This document shows, in pieces, positions 45,401-57,693 of a DNA stretch of 64,000 bases. The translations under genes were made by a program, and so were the position numbers. Numbering within the stretch: position 1 is the stretch's first letter; each line of letters begins with the position of its first letter. Origin of the DNA: Rhytidiadelphus loreus (lineage: Eukaryota; Streptophyta; Bryopsida; Hypnales; Hylocomiaceae). A model generated the notes under the pieces. That model was not told the origin of the DNA and did no database searches. It saw only the letters and a list, made by a program, of their open reading frames with translations. Location of the stretch: contig OX344764.1 of assembly GCA_947034895.1 (NCBI GenBank), positions 18,724,001 through 18,788,000 on the forward strand. Reading direction: 5' to 3'.

Positions 45401-48400
45401 TTCATATTCCGCAAATTCTGAAAATTGAGGCATAGAGCAACGATTTGCAGTTTAAGTCAAAACGTCTATATAATCTCCAGTCAATAAAATGACTTTACCA
45501 GGAGTTCAATTTGAGGAAAAGACTCAAGGTGACAGAATCCAAACGGATCAACTTTTGACCATCAAAATCTTTGATCTACAATCATATGCTAAGCGAGCAA
45601 TAAATTCCTAGAAAGAATCGAATAATTTGAGTTCAAAAGCTTACTCTGGTTAGCTTCACAAATAAGTTTCTTTCTCTCTTTCCTGCTCCGATAGAAGAGA
45701 CCACTGTAGATTAGAATGACACAAGCGCATACAAATCCGCTGACGACAGTCGCAATGATGATGACTTTCTTGTTACTTCCAGTTTTTCCTGTCAATGGAT
45801 GGGCCACAGCAATAATATTAGAACGGGACATCGGAGCTCAGTGATGACCCTAAAACTCTTTAGTCATTTGGCCCCCAAGACTATTAGTTCCCAATATTCA
45901 CTATTGTACTACCCCTGAAAAACTTTGGTTTTGTATGATGACAGATGTACAAAAATATTTTTTCAGCAGACTTAAAATCTTGATATATGTGAAGTTTTAA
46001 AACTTGGATAGTCGACTACTTGGGAACCAAATCGATCAAATTTTCAAAAGTTTTCTTCTAACCCAAATTCAAGAATATCTGAATGAAGAAAATTCTTGTG
46101 CATCAGTTAGGTATCAATCATGATCCTTTTCAACAACACACATTGAGCTGAAGGTGTAGAACTGGAAGTTGGCATGCTTATATTACCAGTGACGAAGCAT
46201 TGTTGCTGACAGACACATCGTCGTAAATCATTTCTGTTTCGACTATCCATCTGGTCACAATAGGGATTGCCTGATAGACTGTCACACAAACAGGAAGCAA
46301 ATTTCAGTTGAGAACGATGGTATGTGAGTTATCAGAAATGGAAAATGACCCAAAAATAATAATAAAAGCTAAAGTATTAATTTCAACCTAATAAGCTCTA
46401 CTGGTATGCAAACCATGCTTTATTATATAGAAACAATGAAGATCAGTGAACTCACTTGACTTTGAAATTGAGGTTGTCAATGCTATCAGAGTAAGCAACG
46501 TTGGAGATCTTGTTGTTGGTGAGGCTTACTAGTTTCAGACTAGGGTTTCTCTTGGCCGCAGCAAGAATAAGGTTGATATCTAGAGTACCAGTGAAATTGT
46601 TGTCGTCTAGAGCTCTGGCAGTCATTTTGCGAAGTACAGAAATTTAGCATTGACGATTCAAATGACTAGCACGTCTCTAATGTCAAAGCATTTAAAATCA
46701 TGTGTGGACTCAACGGTGCATGATGCTCACAGATATGAGATTGTCGTCATATCCATGAAATTGAAAAACTTCAAGAAATTGGCCTATTATTAGGCGCCCA
46801 TGTGGAACCTCAGATCTACACCAGTCCTCTACTATTAGGGCCTGGTGAACTTTAACGTTAAATTTAACGTAAATGACCGTAATATTTGTGTGCCTAACTG
46901 AATGTCCAACTTTCATGACAGAAAAACACATTAGTCCAGTCCAAGACTTGTAGATCTCTATTGTATCATGACCAAGGATGAGTGAAGCTTACAATGTCTG
47001 TAAGTCCGGAAATCGAACCAGGACAGAGGAAGGGACAGCACCAGTAATAGAGACTCCTCGCAACAATCTGTCAACATTATGAACAAAAAGTGTCAGATTC
47101 ATTGAATAAGTGGGCAAACATCATCATCAGGTTCTTTTACATAGAGAAATCTCGAGAAATTGGCGCTCTGTTTAGATATTAGTCTGAAACCCTAGATCTA
47201 TACTGATTTTAAAACTCTGTGCACTTAGATGTTACAATTTTGGCACTTTGAAACAAGCCATTTTAATGAGTATAAACATTCGTCTCAGTGCATTTGAGTA
47301 ATACTTACAATGTCTGTAGGTTCTTCAAATTCTGAGTCCAAGAAGGAAACGGTCCAGGTGTGAAATTGTTGTAGCTCAAGTCTCTGCCAATATGTAGATA
47401 CCAAGAAAGTAAGCAAAGAAAGCATTGACCCAAACGACACATTTTGAGCCAATTAATAAGCTCAATCCTCCCTATTCACACTTCATGGGGACGAATTCAT
47501 GTGTTCACAACTTTAGATGTGAAAGTTGTCCAAATAGATGTGTACACAACATGATAGATTCTCAAGACATATTAGAAATGTGCAATTACAGAGTATGCAA
47601 TTAGAGAGGGTTAAGTGTAAGCTCTCACATAGTTCTAATAACATTTCTAGAGCTGAAATTGACTTACATATATTCAATATTCTCCAACAAGCTCAAATCA
47701 GGAATGGCACCCGTAAATTGATTGCTCGAAAGATCCAATGTTTTTAACGTAGGGACGTTCGACAACGACGATGTGTCAAGCCCACCAGAGAGTAGGTTCC
47801 CACTGGCATTACTGCAGAATTTCACATGATATTAAATTAATGACCATGCTGTATTAATAACATTCTTAGCCATTGAATGCACTGCACCCTTTCTACTAAG
47901 AAGCGCTAAGATATTGCACTAATAAAGTATTGTTCTCATTCGGTGCTACAATCACTCAATTACAGTACAATGCTTACATCATTTTCCTTTTTAACATCTC
48001 AGTCTTAGCTTTCTATCATTATATAAAGAATTTTGACAGGAGAATGACATCATGGATGCCCAAGATTCAAGGCATCAAGGCTAATTCCCAGATGTTGCAA
48101 TTTGAACCATTTTAACAAGTTATATATACGATGGGACAAAGATTTAGTACTACATCTCATTACGATAATCAGATCAGAAGAATTTTGATCTGAGATCAGC
48201 ATAAATGAAATGTATGTTGCAGGTAGTTCTACTACCTATGCCACAAGGACACATACAGTGCTACCATAATCAGATCATGCGAGGGATATGGCACTCACAA
48301 GAATCGAATTGTTCGGTGTCCTGACATTGTGGGAAGTGAACCATTGAAATGGTTGTCAGAGAAGTCCCTGAAATCACTCCAGGTTCAAGCAATTAGTATC

Positions 48401-51400
48401 TTTCAGTAAGTGTAAAATCTGTTCTAACCAATCACTCAAATCATATACATGTAGACTCCATGACTTGAGAATCAAATTCATATTGCCCTTGTTAACCAGC
48501 TTTAGAAGAAGATTAACTCTGGCCCTAAAACAAGCGTGAATGAAGAGTCTGTTACATGATTTTACGACGTCACATGGATACAGTCATGCAGATAGCAAGT
48601 GCTAACTAGCATTACAACATCCTATCTTAATTACAAGATTACAATATAAAAAGACAATTTTAACGTGTATCATTTAAATGTCAAATGGGACAAAATAGGT
48701 TTTCAGTTAACAGACTTCACCACTTGAGAGAAAGGTCATCAAAATATAATTTACTCACAGGTCTAAGATCTTCGTTTCGTTTGGAGATATCATTCCTGGA
48801 AGGCCACCAGTGAAGCTATTGTGGGACAAGTCCCTGCAAATTTGTGGCATCGTATGACAAAAACTTAATAACTATGCTTGTGTTGCAGTATGTCCGGAAG
48901 TGAACTATTCCTAACAACTGCACAAATTTCAGAAAAAATAAGCCATGAAAGCATAAGTAAGATTCTTACGCTGTAACTAAATTTTGAAGATACATAAGAA
49001 AATTGGAAGGTACTGGCCCAGTAAACAGGTTGGTGGAGAGATTCATCGTCTGAATAGTCCGATACGAGACAGAATTATTATGTGGAATCACTCCTGTCAG
49101 TCGATTGTCACTCAAGTCGCTGCAGCAAAAGTAAGATCACCCACAATTATTTCCTGAACCTAAAAAAGAAACGCTACTTCGGAAGCAGACAATATTATAA
49201 CACATATAGAGTATTAACATTTAACACTTATGAAAATTGATCTTGATAATATGAAACATTTTACAAAAACAACATTTATAAGACTTCAAAAGTAAATATG
49301 TAACATTTACAAATATGAGTCATCGTTCATTTAAGCTAGTTGAAAGAAAGAATTTATAATAGTTTGATGAGATTCTTCTACACACCAAGATTGAACTTGC
49401 TTTTGCTCCAAAAATTTCTCCAAAGTCTCAAGTGCACTCTCGGCATCTTAGAATCCCACAACTTTTTCCAACTTCATCTTAACTTTTTTCAACTTTATTA
49501 CTTATCAAAGTCAAATCAATGAAATAGGGAGCTAAACAATTCATATCACTTAACACTTGATAGTGTATATTTTACAAGAGCGCAAATTTCCATTTACAGA
49601 AATAACATTTATATTGCTTGTGGAGATTTTAACACTTATGGAAGTAACACTAATGGAGGGCTGACTGTAAGAGTAAGAGATCAGACTGAACAAGGAATTA
49701 GGTCAGAAAACAAAAGAGACCCGGACCTCGAATATCAAAAACCCGGTCCTCAAATTGTGCAGAGCCGTAAAACAAGTGCCACAAAATTGTCCGTACTTAC
49801 ATTGATTGCAGAAACCCGAATGCAGAGTAGAAGAACGTCGGAAGAGGTCCCGAGAAATTATTACCGTGCAAATCTCTGTCGAAGATGACATTTCCAACAA
49901 ATCGATTGGGAATTAGAAGCAAAACATGATGCAATTACAAAACCGCAATCAGCTGAACTTTGAGCACAACTTATTTCCCCAAACCGTAAATCCCAAGAAC
50001 AGTTCTGCTTACATGTCAAATAAGCTCAGTAACTGGCCGAGCTGTTCAGGAATTCGACCGTTAAGTCCAGGGTTATTCGTTAGGGTTCTGCACGGCACAA
50101 CAACAGTAAAAACTCATTTAAGCAGAGGACTTCAGTGAAATTGGCGCAGTTTCAGACCCCCAAATGAAACCTCAGAACTACACCAGTCCTAGTTTCAGAG
50201 CTCTGGGAACTTGAACGTCACAAATTTGGGGCTCGGAGACAAGCAAATTTTGCAATTACGGCCATAAATGCAGAAAACTAGTCATGCCCACTCTGAGTGT
50301 ACACTTCACTGGCATGGCCCAGACGAAAGGTTGTGTTTCTAAACTCACAAAGTGACGAGATTGGTGAGATTTCCAATAGCCGCCGGCAGAGAGCCAACAA
50401 TCGAAGAATTTCTCAACGTCCTGTAATCCAAAACACTCATCAGAACAAGAACAAGAAACCACCAATGAGCGTACAAAGCTCGAGTAAACCCTAAACCCAC
50501 TCGAGTCAAAAATCTAAGCGTTCGGTTAGATAAGGAACTAGGGCAAAGGTGCTTCATGGATATAAGCACTTGCGACTTTCAGTGGTAGCCCGAGGTATGG
50601 AAGCTTGTTCCCATAATGCCCCTGTGCTGCTCACGCAATATACAGAAACCTCGCAAGAAGTGTAGTTCATGAAGCACAACACATGCCGCAGGCTCTTACA
50701 CAACTTCACTAGCTAGAAGGGATGGGACTCACGGAAGCAAGTCCACAATCTACTACAGAAAACCACTCACTAATGCAGAGTTCTTTACAGACAGGAATCT
50801 TACAAGCCCATAATCTCAAAGGCCCACGCTGCGACCCCATATGTCGAAATCCTCTTGGCGTTACAAAATACCCCTTTCCAAGGACTGGTTTGCGCGCAAG
50901 GTGGATTCGTGGACACCATGTCATTCCACCCGGCCAGGTTCTCCTGCGGATCCGGCGTGCTCTCACCCCATGCACCCCAAAGTTGCGCCAAAGCATACAC
51001 TGCAAATTCAAGGCAAAAAATTTCACTCAACAATCACAAGTAACTGCCCTGACGTACAACAGGCACGAAATCCAAAGTGTTCAGCCTAACCCACACCCCA
51101 TCAAACAACCCAACCCTACTGAAAATCGGTGATCCTGTGGCTCTTGGAAAACAATATTGTTTGGCTTTTGTTTCGTTTTGCTACACAAGTTGAAATTCCT
51201 TTGACGACACAAGAATAACGTCTACTGTGTTCAGCCTCGCTAATGCTCTTGTGGCTCCTGGAAAAACTAAGAAAATTGTTCACTGGCGCTACTAACAGTC
51301 ATGATCGAGGGAGGGTTGGAGAATTACAATCGGAATCGATATAACTATTATTGGCACTGGTCTCTTGAGCCTCCACCAAGCTCTGGCAGAGAATCTGAAC

Positions 51401-51487
51401 GGCAAGCAAACCCCAGAGCACAACTACCCCACTAGTTCTGCGGCCCATATTGCTCCAGTTTTCTTTCTCACAGCCGAGCACCTCCAA
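42419..51487 (-). CDS. LRR receptor-like kinase (LRR-VIII-like)
   Basis: Nineteen exons: 51487-51358, 50999-50804, 50420-50349, 50087-50013, 49875-49801, 49119-48970, 48833-48759, 48367-48299, 47811-47668, 47383-47309, 47067-46993, 46614-46456, 46278-46187, 45788-45645, 45417-45299, 44804-44594, 44041-43804, 43658-43508 and 42847-42419. They sum to 892 residues; an internal ATG at 51448 (879 residues) gives a better signal peptide ([20 protein letters not shown]). An LRR N-cap with WKGVFC is followed by about 12 LRRs, most on single 69-75 nt exons. A Cys-rich juxtamembrane part (YCDQ, CVCQQQC) and a transmembrane helix (about 470-490) come next. The kinase has GKGHYG, VAVK (K562), HRD (657-659), DFG (677-679) and APE, so it should be catalytically active. 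It acts at the plasma membrane; the ligand is unknown. The last acceptor (42848) is the least certain. Confidence 0.88.
43270..43400. mobile_element. Diverged copy of the 38.2-kb hairpin element
   Basis: It shares block order and hairpin-forming AGGAGGTTCCTCTATGATAA / AGAGAGGTC sequence with 38175-38360. It lies in the last intron of the receptor kinase. No ORF. Confidence 0.4.
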
Positions 51488-53183
51488 CCTCTCGCCCTGC
51501 TTTCATGCGGTGCACAAGAGTAAGTCACCAACAGAGTCTAGAATTTGCAGTCGTTTCTGATCGCTCCGCCATGCCAATTGCCAAACACCCCTGCCGGCCA
51601 CTAACTCAGCTAAACCCTCTCTCAGCTAAGCCCTTCAATCAATCCAACACTATATGCTACAACCGTCCACAGCAACCTGAAATTGAGATAACGTTTTGCA
51701 CTGTGTGCCTCAATATTTAATTCATCAGCAAGCTAGCCCAGTCCTCTGTGAACACGCGCTCTCACTGCCGCTTCTCCCAGAAACTGTCTGAATTTGATTT
51801 CCCCGAGAAACTCAACACGAGTACGTCAAACGAGTTGATTTTCCAACAGACACAAGCTCGACATAAGCTTGCTGATGATGCCCGAATATTAGATGAAGCT
51901 AACAAGCTACTGTAAGTTAGTACTACTACTACCAAAACCGTCAAGTCTCTCGCCTTCAAGCAGGTCACAGGTACCCCAATAAATATAAAATTGCAGGAAA
52001 TTGCCCTCGCAATTCAAAGTCGGTTCAACGCTATATCCCCAACTGATCGATATATGTGCAGGATTCTTGACTTGTAGAAACGTAGTTCCTGACTGTCTAT
52101 ACGTGACCGGAGTTTCGGCTGTGTCAATTGAAGCTCGACATCGACCACTAGACCTGAATCCCGGCGGGGCCGGCATTCCTAAACCGCCAGTCGGTATTTG
52201 GAAGTCTGCAAACTGTCACGTGATGCAAACTCCCCTTTTTCTGGCTGAAATTGTTAAAATATTGGATTGAAATGAACTTTGCATTAGCTGGAATGGGGGA
52301 AATGGAGTCTGTGATTCGATATGGCTAGCTGCCGCGCGCTAGCTTTGTTAGCTAGTTTCGTGGCAATCCTGAGCAATAATTTGAGGATACGATCGAAAGC
52401 GGGGAATCCTGAAAGCTTTCGGAAAATTGAACACTTGATTAAAATGTGCGTTATGGAAACTGCCGATCGATGCGCAGGGCGCGCCTTCCGCTTTAATCGA
52501 TCAACGCTGACTGCCTGCCTTCGTTCAATTCTCGAGGACTCGGACCGGGCAGCGCAACGACTGGCATGGCATGGGCCCAGCAACCAATCTAACGTAGTCA
52601 CAACAGTCTCACTCGGTTGCCCCCCGCCCCTCCGTCAGCCCCCCAGCCCCACTGCCCCACACTGAGCCCCACACACACACACTATTTTCTTAATACAGTA
52701 TTTCACACTACTTTATGTAACCCACAATTGAAAGTGATGAATATATATTGGGTTTCTATTATGTACCTGTGTTGTAGATTTTGAAATCTAGTTTTTCAAC
52801 ATGTACTTAGACCAATTTCATGTACATATATTTTCAGCACTTTGATAATTCATAGTTCATTCATAACAATGTCCAACCACAAAATAACACAAGAAGGCTG
52901 AGAATCCATTTTAATTTTTTTAAATATCCTTTTGTCTACAGAAAAACAACTCTTCTCCCTGCTTTGAATCTAGGACAGTCCAAACTCCAATGTTAAGAAA
53001 TTTTGCCACTTATGGTGATATTTTCCACCTAATTAAGAAAGGCTAGGATAAGAATATTGATCAATATAGGTTAGTGCTAGACAGCCATATCTCATCTTGT
53101 GGTTCCCAAGGTGAATATCTACCCCCTATTTTGAAGAACTCAAATTTTTTATTTCTTAATCTCCTCACTCTAATTTGTGGTCT
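51488..53183. other. Upstream of the receptor kinase; no gene seen
   Basis: This contains the kinase promoter. A 114-codon open frame at 52321-52665 (+) has low-complexity Pro-rich C-terminal composition and no recognisable domain or splice context, so it is not called. A (CA)n run is near 52668. 52690-53183 is AT-rich. Confidence 0.5.
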
Positions 53184-54028
53184 TTAACTCCTAAAGGACC
53201 AAGGTACAATTTTGAACACAAATTGTGAAAAATTGTCACTTTTTAGGGTAGTAAGAGAAAAAAATGTAATAAAAAAGTTTATTTTCAAAATTCAATTGTA
53301 CAAAATGTATATTGGACCATTATGGGAACGTGTAGAAAAAATTTCAAAACTTTGACTTCACAAATTGAAAGATTATAATGTTTGAATTTAGAAGGAAAAA
53401 AAAATTGATCTTTGCTTGATAGGACCAGTAGACTTTTAACTCCTCCTAAAGTGAGATTTTTACATTATGCATGGGGTTTTCTTTTCTACCTTTATGGTCA
53501 ATTTCGTTAAAATGGAGGTATTCCGCATGCCATTTTAATGGAATATCTTCTATAAATGGAGAATAAGTGTGCCATGATAGGGTCAAACATGTGCCAATTT
53601 TATGCCTAGCACATTCAAATCACTCCTAGTTCATGCATTTCCACTCCCTTTGGGCAATCTTTCCATTGTTTTCATTCTTTCAGTGGTTTCATTTTGTGCC
53701 ATTTTAATGAAATACCTCCATTTTAACGAAATTGACCATCTTTGCATCTTATATCATGTAAGTTTCATACCTACCAAATTCCAAAATTACTATAGGAGTT
53801 TTGCACATGCTATTAACTCGAAGCTACCGAGTTGCTTAAAAAGTTCAAGGTAGTATAACTTTTGATCCTTGCACCCGAAAAAAAAATTATATTCCCATTT
53901 AGGAGGTATTACATGCTTACACCTTGTGTCAAAATCTCATGAACATCCAACCAAAATTGACTTTATGTGTAACTATTTGGGATCACCTCTGCACATGTTC
54001 CACAATCATTTGGTCCTTTAGAGTTTAA
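53184..54028. mobile_element. 845-bp non-autonomous TTAA element with a nested insertion
   Basis: It begins TTAACTCCTAAAGGACCAAG and ends TTTGGTCCTTTAGAGTTTAA: inverted termini of about 18 bp inside TTAA sites. A second, different element (53496-53737) is inserted in it. A truncated reverse-oriented relative is at about 59700-60110. No transposase is encoded. Confidence 0.8.
53496..53737. mobile_element. 242-bp miniature element, TCGTTAAAATGG family
   Basis: Terminal inverted repeats of about 27 bp: GGTCAATTTCGTTAAAATGG plus AGGTATT at the left and its complement at the right. An inner GCCATTTTAATG block is also inverted. It is related to 15083-15396 and nested within 53184-54028. No ORF. 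Confidence 0.85.
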
Positions 54029-54174
54029 TCTAGATCACATGAGTTCAAAAACTTCCAAATTTCATCAGTGAGGATAAATAAATAAAACTTCCTGAGTTTT
54101 CTCAAGGGTTTAAAACTTTAAAAAATCCACAAGCCCAGATGTCGGTGGTCACAAGAGGGGGATTGTCCAATTAG

Positions 54175-54211
54175 GAATCTTCCGGAATCTTCGGAACCTT
54201 CGGGAATCTTC
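54175..54211. promoter_or_regulatory. Array of eight alternating heat-shock element units
   Basis: GAA units start at 54175, 54185, 54194 and 54204, and TTC units at 54180, 54190, 54199 and 54209. Spacers are 2 bp everywhere except one 1-bp spacer. This is the textbook nGAAnnTTCn layout bound by heat-shock factors. A TATA-like ACTATATTTTAT lies at about 54342. No heat-shock protein gene or other ORF follows in the window. Confidence 0.7.
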
Positions 54212-54774
54212 CGGATAACGAGACACACACGGGGAACAGTCACAGTCACTCAGTCACCGCCTTGACTCGACCAACTCTCAATGTTCACCACTGGCGGGAA
54301 TTTGACCTACGTGGCAGCTTGAATTCCAACTAGATTAAATAACTATATTTTATCAGAATATTCTATTGGTCGAGAATTCCTAGCTGGGACTCCTGGGAGG
54401 TCCAGATGGCTCCGATTATATTTTATGAGTTTTTTCTGTTTATTCCATGGTATATTTGTTATATGTTTCCATTATTTTTTTTATGGGTGGTGTCACCTTG
54501 AGATGGTCGTTGCCTAGGCATGGGGTGTGGACCACCCTAATTGTTTTTGGCGGTTTATTTGTCACAAAAGTCAATGACAAGGGTATATTAGGAATTTTCA
54601 AGGGTTTTTTGGTCATAGAGAGAATCGTCAATTGTATCCCATCCAAGATTTTTGATTGATTGGCTTTGTCCTTTGGAAAGAAACTATGATATCCACTCTT
54701 GCATTGATTGTGATTTTTTGAATCCAAGTTTCCAAAATCCTATCTACAACCCCGTACACATTGCACTATGTACA

Positions 54775-54873
54775 CTGAATAGTGAAATTAGGTTGCCCCA
54801 GACTATAGTTGACCATGTCTGAAAGTGTTAGATATGAGAAATTAGTGTGGGGCAACCTAATTTCACTATTCAA
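54775..54873. repeat. Perfect-arm hairpin, about 26-bp arms
   Basis: TGAATAGTGAAATTAGGTTG then CCCCA (54777-54800) pairs perfectly with TGGGGCAACCTAATTTCACT then ATTCA (54848-54872), around a 47-bp loop. It abuts the next element closely. No ORF. Confidence 0.8.
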
Positions 54874-54884
54874 TGTAGTTAGGG

Positions 54885-55182
54885 CATTAGAGGAGTTTTC
54901 GGGGTCGGGGAGGGCTGCGTGTTCCCCTAGCTGCCAGCAGCGGGGGAACAGCAGCGGCAGCCGTTCCCTGGCCTGGGTGACGTGGATTGGAGACTGCCAC
55001 GTCACCCACCAAAAAAAAAAAAAAATCTGTTTTTTTTTGCATTTCAGACGTAAAAAAAAATTTTAAATTAACAAAAAAAAAAAAAAAAATCTGACAGCGC
55101 CTGTTCCCGCGATCTGCCAGCGGGACAGGGTCGGGGGAACAGGCCTGAAACGGCCCTCCCGAACCCCAAAACTCCTCTAATG
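54885..55182. mobile_element. 298-bp GC-rich miniature inverted-repeat element
   Basis: Terminal inverted repeats: CATTAGAGGAGTTTTCGGGG at the left and CCCCAAAACTCCTCTAATG at the right. The inner part has GTGACGTGG/CCACGTCAC and GTTCCC/GGGAAC hairpins and A-tracts. It stands out as GC-rich in AT-rich DNA. No ORF. Confidence 0.85.
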
Positions 55183-57130
55183 GTTTTCATGAGAAATTGT
55201 CAAAACCCAACATTTTTAGTACATTGCCTAAAATTGAAAGTAAAAACTTTTTTTTGAATTTCAACCATAGAAAAGTATAGTAGACTATTATGAAACTATC
55301 TAGGACAAATTTTAACCCCATTTGAGTATGTGGATTGAATGATTATGATCTTTCAAGTCAAAATAATTTTTTTCTTTATTCTTGCAAAATAGGGTCAGCA
55401 AACTTTGAGCCTTTTTGCAATAAATATTTTGTCTTTGATGAATTTGTGTCTTTCCATCATTGAATTGGCTAAATCTTGTCAAGTACACTCATGCAAACTT
55501 TTAGATGATAATATGGAATCTAGCACCCTCTAAATCACTTTCTATTGTGAATTTTTCAAAATTTTCAAATAGTATAACTTTTGATATGGGCATCCAATTG
55601 GATTTTTTTTAAACTCCCATGAAGGGGGGGAATGTTCCCAGCTCTTGTCAATATTTTTACATTAAAAATTGACTATATATGACCCTACCTAAGTTTTCAA
55701 GTAATAGGCACTTAATTGTTAAGAGGTGAAAGAGGTTAATGTAGGTACATTGTGTTTTAACTAATTGTTTTGGTTTTCAAGTTGATAGAGTTAGACACCT
55801 TAGAATGCATACAAGAATGCATAATTGTTGAGAGTAATTGGATAAAATCACCCTTGTGTGTACATTCATCTGTAAATCATCTAGTCACTTCATCACAATA
55901 TTGGTGGAATTAGGACAATATTGTTTTTGAAACAAAGATTTGACAATTTCATCTGTTTTCTTTAATGTCCTTTATTTTTTGAGTGTTACAATAGTCCAAT
56001 GCCAACACAAAGTAAGATAACTACACCTAGTTGCAATTCATTTCAAAAACCAACCCCTAGAATATCTTGCCTAGAATGTGCAACTTCTATTCAACATGGA
56101 ATAGAGTCAATATCGGATACGCATATTTTCGACTTCAAGAGTTCATAGTTGATTCATCAAATGTCCAAAAAATTCAAAAGTATAGAATCAATAATACTCT
56201 TTTGACTTCTTACAAGTTCCAACAACAAAATTAGGCAATATTAATCAATAATAGGAATAGTGTTCAATTCCTTATTGGGATGCATTGAAGGGCCACTTCT
56301 CACTATGTCTCAAGCCTAGCCAATTTTGTCAAAATCAGAGCTCAAAATCAAGGCTTGGGGCTTCACACTATGTACTCAATTTTGGAAAGTTCTACATAAA
56401 AAGGAAAGTAGATGATATTTATTGTGTACTAGAATGTTCTCACCATTGGAAAAAATAACTCTCAATTTCTTGTAAAGGTTATTAGTTCTGTTTAGTTTTT
56501 TTCCCATCCAATACAACTTTCCACTTCAAGATTTCTTTTAAAGACAAAGATGAAGTTCTTTTAGTTAATTTTTTTGTTTATTCTCTATCCATCTTTTGAC
56601 ATATTGACTAAAACACGCAAGTTATGGGACATGCATGCTTTTTTTTTAAATGTTGAAAGGCAAAACTTCACCTTTGGAAAGAACTAGAAAATACATTTAG
56701 CCACGTTGAACTTGAAATTAGTGGGGATTTTCACTTTAACATTTTGAAAGATATATGTGCATATAGGTTGTAGATTATTTATTACTCCAACATTTCAATT
56801 GTTAGGATTGGAAATTTTCAATTCCATGACTAAATTCTTAACAATTTAGTATTTTTAAGCATACTTCAAGTCTTTCTACTTACTATATTTTCAAATATGA
56901 ATAAGAAATATTTTTTGTTGAATTTTTTATATGTATTCCCAACTTATTTCTTCAACATATTATGGAGAGATGCAAGTTGTAGGACATACACAATTGGGGG
57001 TAAAAAGTCTAAAAGATGCCAAACTTAGCCATTTGAGAAGAGTGAAAAATACCTCATTTTGAAATTCAAGCATCATGATATTACAAATAGTAAAGTTTCT
57101 TATTCTGAAATTTTTGGAAGGTGTACTCTA
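55183..57130. other. AT-rich repeat DNA, no gene
   Basis: 55190-55740 is a diverged relative of the 53184-54028 element (GATTATGATCTTTCAAGTC-type and TATAACTTTTGATATGGGCA-type blocks). 55980-56250 is an inverted relative of the 17.1-kb and 24.2-kb repeats. The rest shows nothing recognisable. Confidence 0.5.
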
Positions 57131-57693
57131 AGGGTTGCTTTACACCTAGGGGTCAGGTCGATTGCTCAAAATTTTAGTTTCTTTTGGGCTAGAGGCCATC
57201 CTCAACTCTCAGCCTCAACTACTCATTTGAATAAGATTATAATGGGGCCAATTTTTCCATATGTAAAGGCATTAGGGCCAAGAAGTTGTGCCGATTCAAT
57301 AATACCTAGAAAAGAGAGAGAAGGGCTGAAATTTCAAGGCCGCTTTACACCTAGAGGCCAGACCAATTCCCCTTAAAGCCAATTGCACAACATCCAAAAT
57401 ATCTGATTTGTTGAAAATAATAATATTTTATAAGAAAATGTTTTCTTAATTGAAAACTTGGCATTGGCCCCTAGGCCAAGAATTGGCCTCCCATTTTTGG
57501 TGCACCTAATTTAACAAGCTCAAGCCATATCAGATCATGTCTTTAAGAATTAAAAAATTTATTGCACCAAATTGGCCCAGCCTCTAGGTGTAAAGGGGAT
57601 GGAACCAATTTCAAGGTTTTGTCCAATCACAAGTGAGGATTATTGGCCTCTAATATAGCAAATTGGCCCAACTTCTAGATGTAAAGCCACCCT
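57131..57693. mobile_element. Nested pair of elements with GCTTTACACCTAG ends
   Basis: Outer ends: AGGGTTGCTTTACACCTAGG (57131) and the inverted CTAGATGTAAAGCCACCCT ending at 57693. Inner ends: CCGCTTTACACCTAGAGGCC (about 57340) and the inverted GGCCCAGCCTCTAGGTGTAA near 57575-57598. This looks like one member inserted into another of the same family. A 105-codon open frame at 57059-57376 crosses an element end and is not credible as a gene. Confidence 0.75.

Noticed and set aside
52321..52665. 114-codon open frame starting with a signal-like sequence
   Set aside because: Low-complexity Pro-rich end, no known motif and no splice context.
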